64,000 nucleotides of DNA from CAWGJC01 sp965276665 (GTDB lineage: Bacteria; Pseudomonadota; Alphaproteobacteria; Acetobacterales; Acetobacteraceae), in the NCBI GenBank assembly GCA_965276665.1, contig OZ255620.1, forward strand, positions 2,108,001 through 2,172,000, in the 5' to 3' direction. A model generated the notes under the pieces. That model was not told the origin of the DNA. It saw nothing but the letters and a program-made list of their open reading frames with translations, and did not search any database. Positions 59,751 through 64,000 of this stretch are shown piece after piece. The translations under genes were made by a program, and so were the position numbers. The first letter of the stretch is position 1. Each line of letters starts with the position of its first letter.

Positions 59751-60557
59751 TCACCACCAGCGCCGGGTTTTCGCCGCCGCGAGCGCATCGGCGAGCGGCG
59801 GCAGGTCGGGATGCCAGAGATGCTCCCATTCCAGGCTGACGACGCCCGCATACCGGTCCGCTGCGAGCGCGTCGCGCAACGCTGCCATCGGGAACTCGCC
59901 GGTTCCCGGCAGCACGTAGCGATAGCCGAGCCGCGCGCCCGCGTCGGTGACGCTGTCCTTGACATGGATATGCGGCGTGCGGCCGCGCAGGATGCGCCAG
60001 GTCTCGGCCGGATGCTCGCCGCCCTTGCGCCAGGTGTGATGCGCATCCCACAGGATGACGCAGCCGGGCTCGGCGTCCAGCAGGCGGGCGAGCGCCGCCG
60101 GATGGGCGAAGGCATCATGCGTCTCGATCATGATCTCGACCGCAAAGCCCTGCGCCGCGCGCACCCCGCGCCACCATGCGAGCGTGGCGCGCGCTTGCGC
60201 GATCTCCGCCGCATCGCCGCCCTCGCCGCCATCGAAGATGCGCAGATGCGGCACGGAAGCGGCTTCGGCCCAGGGGACGAAGGCGAGCAGCGCCGCACGA
60301 TCCGCTTGCCTGCCGCCGATCAGCCGGAAGGACGTGTCGAGGCTCGCAATCGCCGGGCCGCCGGCGATGCGCGCGGCGAGCGCCTCGGGCGCGCCCAGGG
60401 ATGCCGCGAAATGCGCCGGCAGCTCGACGGTGCCGGCGAGCGCGCGCAACTCGACGGCGTCCATTCCATGGCGGGACGCGAGCAGCAGCACGTCATCGAG
60501 CGCCATCTCCGCGCAACCGAGCGTCGAGAAGGCGCGGCGGAACGGGCGTGACATCAT
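59751..60557 (-). CDS. sugar phosphate isomerase/epimerase-like TIM-barrel protein
   Basis: 268-residue xylose-isomerase-like TIM barrel. Likely metal ligands are Glu and His in VEIMIETHDAF, Asp in VILWDAHHTW, His in PHIHVKDS and Glu in VSLEWEHLWHP. Family members isomerise or epimerise sugars, inosose or hydroxypyruvate. The start is ATG 60557 (MMSRPF), 6 bases after AGGAG. It is the first gene of the isomerase-lacI-hydroxyacid dehydrogenase operon. Confidence 0.85.
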   Translation of the reverse strand: MMSRPFRRAFSTLGCAEMALDDVLLLASRHGMDAVELRALAGTVELPAHFAASLGAPEALAARIAGGPAIASLDTSFRLIGGRQADRAALLAFVPWAEAASVPHLRIFDGGEGGDAAEIAQARATLAWWRGVRAAQGFAVEIMIETHDAFAHPAALARLLDAEPGCVILWDAHHTWRKGGEHPAETWRILRGRTPHIHVKDSVTDAGARLGYRYVLPGTGEFPMAALRDALAADRYAGVVSLEWEHLWHPDLPPLADALAAAKTRRWW

Positions 60558-60583
60558 GCGCTTCTCCTGGGTGATCGCCTCGG

Positions 60584-60589
60584 AGTATA
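60584..60589 (-). promoter_or_regulatory. -10 box for the isomerase-lacI operon
   Basis: TATACT on the minus strand, 27 bp upstream of the isomerase ATG, is a good -10 match in an otherwise GC-rich stretch. The -35 position (plus-strand 60607-60612) is weak. Confidence 0.4.
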
Positions 60590-60657
60590 CCGCCCATATG
60601 CGCAGGCGCACGGCGCGCGCCGATCCGGCACGGATCGGGCTTGCGCTTGCCCCGCGT

Positions 60658-62073
60658 TCAGGCGCCCGCGCGCGCCGGTCGGCAGCGCGCCCGTCCCGCC
60701 GCCTCGATCTGCTCGAGCGTCCGCCCCGCCGTTTCGGGGAGCAGCCGATGCACGACCAGGCAGGCCAGCAGGCCGGCGGCGGCGAAGGCGCCGAAGGCGA
60801 TCGCGGGGCCGGAGGCGAGCAGGATCGGGAAGAGGGACGAGATCAGCACGTTCACGCAGAAGGTGGTGAGCACGCAGCACCCCATCGCGGCGCCGCGCGC
60901 CCGCAGCGGCAGCAGTTCCGGCATCGCGATCCAGACCACGGGTCCCCAGCTCGCGGAGAACGCGGCCTTGAAGATCGCGAGGCAGGCCACCGCCATCGTG
61001 GATCCCGCCGCGTCGGACAGCAGCCCGGACGCGAAGATCAGGCCGAGCAGGGCCATGCTCGTCGCCATCACCAGGGCGCCCAGCATCAGCAGGATGCGCC
61101 GCCCCGCCCGATCGACGATGCGGCCGAGCAGAAAGGTCATCGCAATGGAGAGGATCTGCAGGCTGCCCCCGGTCAGGATGGCGGAGGAGGGCCCGAACCC
61201 CGCCGATTGCAGGATGGTGGGCGTGTAGTAGACGATCGTGTTGATGCCCAGCGCCTGCTGGAACACCGCCAGGCAGAGGGCGATGACCAGCACCCGCTTG
61301 AGCCAGGGATCCCTGACCAGGTCGCCGAGCGACAGCCGGGTGGTCCGGACGAGGTTCCTGATGTCGAGGAGCTCGCGCTCCGCCGCCTCGGCGGAGCGGG
61401 TCGCGCCGAGCACGCGCCGCGCCTCGTCGATCCGGCCGCGCCTGACGAGCCAGCGCGGCGAGTTCGGCAGCAGGGTGGCGCCGAGGATGAGCAGCGCGGC
61501 CGGCACGGCGCCGGCGCCGATCATCATCCGCCAGTTGCCGGTCCAGGAGAAGCCGTAGCCGACGAGGTAGGCGATGAAGATGCCGATCGCGATCATCAGC
61601 TGGTAGAGCGAGGTGAGCGCCCCGCGGGAGGCGGCGGGTGATAATTCGGCGAGATACATCGGCACCTGGACCGTGCCGATGCCGATGCCGATGCCGAGGA
61701 CGAGCCGGAAGCCGATCAGGATCGCCGGGTTAGGCGCGAGCGCGGCGCCGAGGCTGCCGAGGAGGAACATCCCCCCCGCCACGGCGATCAGCCGCGGGCC
61801 GCCGAGGCGGTCGCCGAGCTTGCCGGAGATCGGCGCGGCGATGATCGCGCCGGCCATCAGCGCGCTGACCACCAGCCCCTGCATCGCCGGCGTGAGCGCC
61901 ATCGCCTTCCTGATGAAGAGCAGCGCGCCGGCGATCACCCCGTTATCGTAACCGAACACCAGCCCCTCGAGGGAGCCGAGGAGGAAGATCAGCCTTGTCC
62001 TGCCGCTCGCCGCCTGCGGCGCCGTCACGCCCGGCGGACCCGACCTTGCCCCGAGGGCGTGATCGTACGCCAC
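60658..62073 (-). CDS. MFS sugar porter (SP family)
   Basis: 471-residue sugar:H+ symporter with 12 helices. Family signatures are GLVFGYDNGVIAGALLFI in helix 1, GKLGDRLGGPR in loop 2-3, VPMYLAELSPAASRGALTSLYQLMIAIGI around helix 5, FQQALGINTIVYYTPTIL in helix 7 and PELLPLRARGAAMG followed by LLPETAGRTLEQIE at the C-terminus. The GTG start at 62073 is preceded by GGGGAGG; the open frame extends far upstream on this strand without resemblance. It is divergent from an SDR gene. The substrate is probably a hexose, pentose or polyol. Confidence 0.92.
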   Translation of the reverse strand: MAYDHALGARSGPPGVTAPQAASGRTRLIFLLGSLEGLVFGYDNGVIAGALLFIRKAMALTPAMQGLVVSALMAGAIIAAPISGKLGDRLGGPRLIAVAGGMFLLGSLGAALAPNPAILIGFRLVLGIGIGIGTVQVPMYLAELSPAASRGALTSLYQLMIAIGIFIAYLVGYGFSWTGNWRMMIGAGAVPAALLILGATLLPNSPRWLVRRGRIDEARRVLGATRSAEAAERELLDIRNLVRTTRLSLGDLVRDPWLKRVLVIALCLAVFQQALGINTIVYYTPTILQSAGFGPSSAILTGGSLQILSIAMTFLLGRIVDRAGRRILLMLGALVMATSMALLGLIFASGLLSDAAGSTMAVACLAIFKAAFSASWGPVVWIAMPELLPLRARGAAMGCCVLTTFCVNVLISSLFPILLASGPAIAFGAFAAAGLLACLVVHRLLPETAGRTLEQIEAAGRARCRPARAGA

Positions 62074-62126
62074 GCTCGCGCCTCCCCGCAGTCGAGGCCA
62101 ATCCGGCGGATCGCCGCGCTTTCGCC

Positions 62127-62197
62127 CCGGTTTGATCGAATGTTGACACAACACCCGGCGTTCCATCAAGATTCGCGCCAGAGATTGATCAAACCGG
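62127..62197. promoter_or_regulatory. widely spaced 11-bp inverted repeat around a promoter
   Basis: CCGGTTTGATC (62127-62137) and GATCAAACCGG (62187-62197) are exact inverted repeats 49 bp apart, with TTGACA at 62143-62148 between them. Two regulator sites flanking a promoter between divergent genes would allow DNA looping. The right copy ends in the ribosome binding site of the SDR gene. Confidence 0.5.
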
Positions 62198-62212
62198 AGG
62201 AAATTGTCGATC

Positions 62213-63007
62213 ATGGCGGGTCTCTCCGACCGGTTCGGCCTCGCCGGACGCCGCGCCCTGGTGACCGGCGGCAGCGTCAGCATCGGCCGCGCCATCGCGC
62301 TCGGCCTGGCCGAGGCCGGGGCCGACATCGCGATCCACTCGGCGCCGGAAGCCGACGCGGCATTCGGCCTTCCTGCGGCCGCCGCCGAGACCTGTGCCGC
62401 GATCACGGCGCTGTCCCGCCGGGCGATCGCGGTGGCGGCCGATTTCGCCCGCCCCGGCGAGGCCGCGCGGACGGTGGAGGAGGCGAGGCCGGCGCTCGGC
62501 GGCCTCGACATCCTGGTGATCTGCGCCTCGGTGCAGAGCCGGCAGGATTTCGCGGCGCTCACCCGCGATGAGATCGACCGGCAGGTTTCCATCAATTTCG
62601 CGGCCAGCATCGAGCTGCTGCAGGCGGCGCTGCCGGGCATGGCGGCGCAGCGCTGGGGACGGGTGCTCGCCATCGGCAGCGTCAACCAGACGCGGCCGGA
62701 CCCGCAGCTCACCCCATACGCCGCGCTGAAGGCGGCCCAGCACAATCTGGTGCTGGCCCTCGCGCGGGAATACGCGGCGCGCGGCGTGACCCTGAACACC
62801 TTGTCGCCGGGCCTGGTCGCCACCGAGCGCAACCGCTGGCGGCGGCAGGACGCGGAGGATTGGGAGCGGATCAAGGCGCGCGCGAACCCGATGGGCCGCG
62901 CAGCCGGCCCGGAGGACATGGTCGGGGCCGCCCTGCTGTTCTGCTCGGAGGCCGGCGCGTTCATCACCGGCGCCGACCTGCAGGCGACCGGCGGCGGCCA
63001 TCTCTGA
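62213..63007 (+). CDS. short-chain dehydrogenase/reductase (SDR)
   Basis: 264-residue classical SDR. The cofactor motif is ALVTGGSVSIGRAIALGLAE, where the last glycine positions read GGSVSIG. The catalytic Ser is in AIGSVNQTRPD, Tyr and Lys are in PYAALKAAQ, and NTLSPGLVATERN follows. The NNAG motif is replaced by CASVQ, an uncommon variant. ATG 62213 or TTG 62204 could be the start; GGAGG at 62196-62200 fits neither perfectly. It lies between two sugar-porter genes and probably oxidises the imported sugar or polyol. Confidence 0.87.
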   Translation: MAGLSDRFGLAGRRALVTGGSVSIGRAIALGLAEAGADIAIHSAPEADAAFGLPAAAAETCAAITALSRRAIAVAADFARPGEAARTVEEARPALGGLDILVICASVQSRQDFAALTRDEIDRQVSINFAASIELLQAALPGMAAQRWGRVLAIGSVNQTRPDPQLTPYAALKAAQHNLVLALAREYAARGVTLNTLSPGLVATERNRWRRQDAEDWERIKARANPMGRAAGPEDMVGAALLFCSEAGAFITGADLQATGGGHL

Positions 63008-63055
63008 CGCGCTGGCTTGCCGCCCGGGGTTGCGGATGAAGGGAATCCGGAAGCG

Positions 63056-64000
63056 ATGACCAGTGCCTCGACGCGCGCGACGCGCATGAACGCCAGCTCG
63101 CTGAGCCATGTCTTCAGCGCGCTGGGCGGCGGCATTCGCGGCTATGAGCTCGGGGTCGTCGCCGGCGCGCTTCTCTTCGCGGCGCCGGCGCTGCAGATGA
63201 GCGCGCTGATGACCGGCTGGGTGGTCAGCTCGGCGCTTCTCGGATCGCTGTTCGGGGCGCTGGCCGCGGGGCCGCTCTCCGATATCGTGGGGCGGCGCAA
63301 GATGATTGCGGCGGCCGCCTTGATCTTCAGCCTGGGCATTCTGGGCGCCGCGTTCGCCGCGAATGTCGCAGTGCTGATCGGCGCCCGGCTGACATTGGGC
63401 GTGGCGGTCGGCGTCGCGACCGCGCTCATCCCGGTCTATATCTCCGAGATCGCACCGGCGGCGGAGCGCGGCGCGTTCACCGGCCTGTTCCAGGTGATGA
63501 TCACGGTGGGCGTGCTGGCCTCCAGCATCGTCACCTTGATCCTGAGCCCCTACGGCGCCTGGCGATGGATGTTCGCCGTCGGCCTGCTGCCCGCTCTCGC
63601 CATGCTGATCGGCGCGTTTCTGCTGCCGGAAAGTCCGCGCTGGCTGGTCAGGAAGGGATATGACGATGCGGCGCGCGCCGTGCTGAGGCGGCTTCGCGGA
63701 CAGGACGACATCGCGTCCGAGCTCGCGAAGATCCAGGCGATCAACGCGCAGGAGCAGGCCGGCCTGGATTTTTGGGGGCTGGCGCGCGCGCCCCGGCTTC
63801 GGCGTCTGCTGCTGATCGGGCTCGGGCTCGGATGTCTGCAGCAATTGATCGGCATCAACGCGGTCACCTATTACGCGCCGGCGGTGCTCAAGAATGTCGG
63901 TTTCAGCACCCGCGGCGCGATAGCGGCTAATCTGGGATTCTCCACCCTCGGCCTGATCTTCACGGTCATCATGGCGGTTCTCGTCGTCGACCGGTTCGGG
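63056..64000 (+). CDS. MFS sugar porter (SP family), 3' end beyond the window
   Basis: 315 codons, open to the window edge, of a second sugar-porter-type symporter; about 130-150 residues are missing. Signatures are GYELGVVAGALLFAAPAL in helix 1, GPLSDIVGRRKMI in loop 2-3, IPVYISEIAPAAERGAFTGL at helix 5, LPESPRWLVRKG after helix 6 and QQLIGINAVTYYAPAVL in helix 7. ATG 63056 opens it, 48 bp after the SDR stop, so it is probably in the same operon. It differs clearly from the porter at 60658. Confidence 0.9.
   Translation, partial: MTSASTRATRMNASSLSHVFSALGGGIRGYELGVVAGALLFAAPALQMSALMTGWVVSSALLGSLFGALAAGPLSDIVGRRKMIAAAALIFSLGILGAAFAANVAVLIGARLTLGVAVGVATALIPVYISEIAPAAERGAFTGLFQVMITVGVLASSIVTLILSPYGAWRWMFAVGLLPALAMLIGAFLLPESPRWLVRKGYDDAARAVLRRLRGQDDIASELAKIQAINAQEQAGLDFWGLARAPRLRRLLLIGLGLGCLQQLIGINAVTYYAPAVLKNVGFSTRGAIAANLGFSTLGLIFTVIMAVLVVDRFG

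Noticed and set aside
57360..60551. A plus-strand open frame of about 1060 codons
   Set aside because: It lies antisense to the hydroxyacid dehydrogenase, LacI and isomerase genes and overlaps a permease. Low-complexity Arg-rich translation and no domain indicate a shadow frame.

Overview
The window is very GC-rich DNA with G or C at most third codon positions, frequent GTG/TTG starts and tightly overlapping genes (ATGA, GTGA and TGATG junctions). The gene content (many sugar ABC importers without their own ATPase, LacI regulators, SnoaL/NTF2-like proteins, a sorbosone-type dehydrogenase, BluB, and intergenic palindromes beginning TAGAGC) suggests a chromosomal segment of an alphaproteobacterium. 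Rhodospirillales/Acetobacteraceae is my best guess, but this is an inference and no rRNA or other marker gene is present to prove it.

Layout. 0-5.3 kb: an SMP-30 lactonase, a single-domain response regulator and a complete nickel-pincer cofactor locus (larC, larE, larB, with larA convergent). 5.4-14.2 kb: a sugar-utilisation operon with a LacI regulator, two GH31 glycosidases and a CUT1-type ABC importer; a LacI-type operator lies in the last codons of the regulator gene. 14.4-22.6 kb: bluB, an orphan amino-acid-type ABC ATPase, two amidohydrolases, an MFS transporter, a COG0523 metallochaperone GTPase and a type II NADH dehydrogenase. 22.6-28.6 kb: a large duplicated beta-propeller protein, an NmrA-like/LysR divergent pair, a decayed reductase and an SDR. 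28.9-32.9 kb: a NitT/TauT-type ABC importer followed by a sorbosone-type dehydrogenase. 33-36.6 kb: an RbsBAC-like importer. 36.6-39.1 kb: an unrecognised 827-residue membrane protein. 39.2-46.4 kb: a second CUT1 importer with a LacI regulator and three SnoaL/NTF2-like proteins. 46.6-53.3 kb: an untidy accessory stretch with a lower-GC acyltransferase, glutamate dehydrogenase, a second-type cis-prenyltransferase, a membrane protein and two gene remnants. 53.4-60.6 kb: a third CUT1 importer facing an isomerase/LacI/hydroxyacid dehydrogenase operon, with matching operator-like sites at both ends. 60.7-64 kb: two sugar-porter MFS transporters flanking an SDR; the last runs off the window.

How it works together: the window is mostly carbohydrate and organic-acid scavenging. 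Each module pairs uptake (ABC or MFS) with one or two enzymes and a local regulator. All three CUT1 importers lack an ATPase gene and probably share one encoded elsewhere.

The most unusual feature is a set of three related intergenic palindromic repeat families whose ends read TAGAGC. They repeatedly supply the stop codons of the genes beside them. In two of the three CUT1 operons an element sits exactly between the binding-protein gene and the first permease gene, the position of the REP sequence in E. coli malE-malF.
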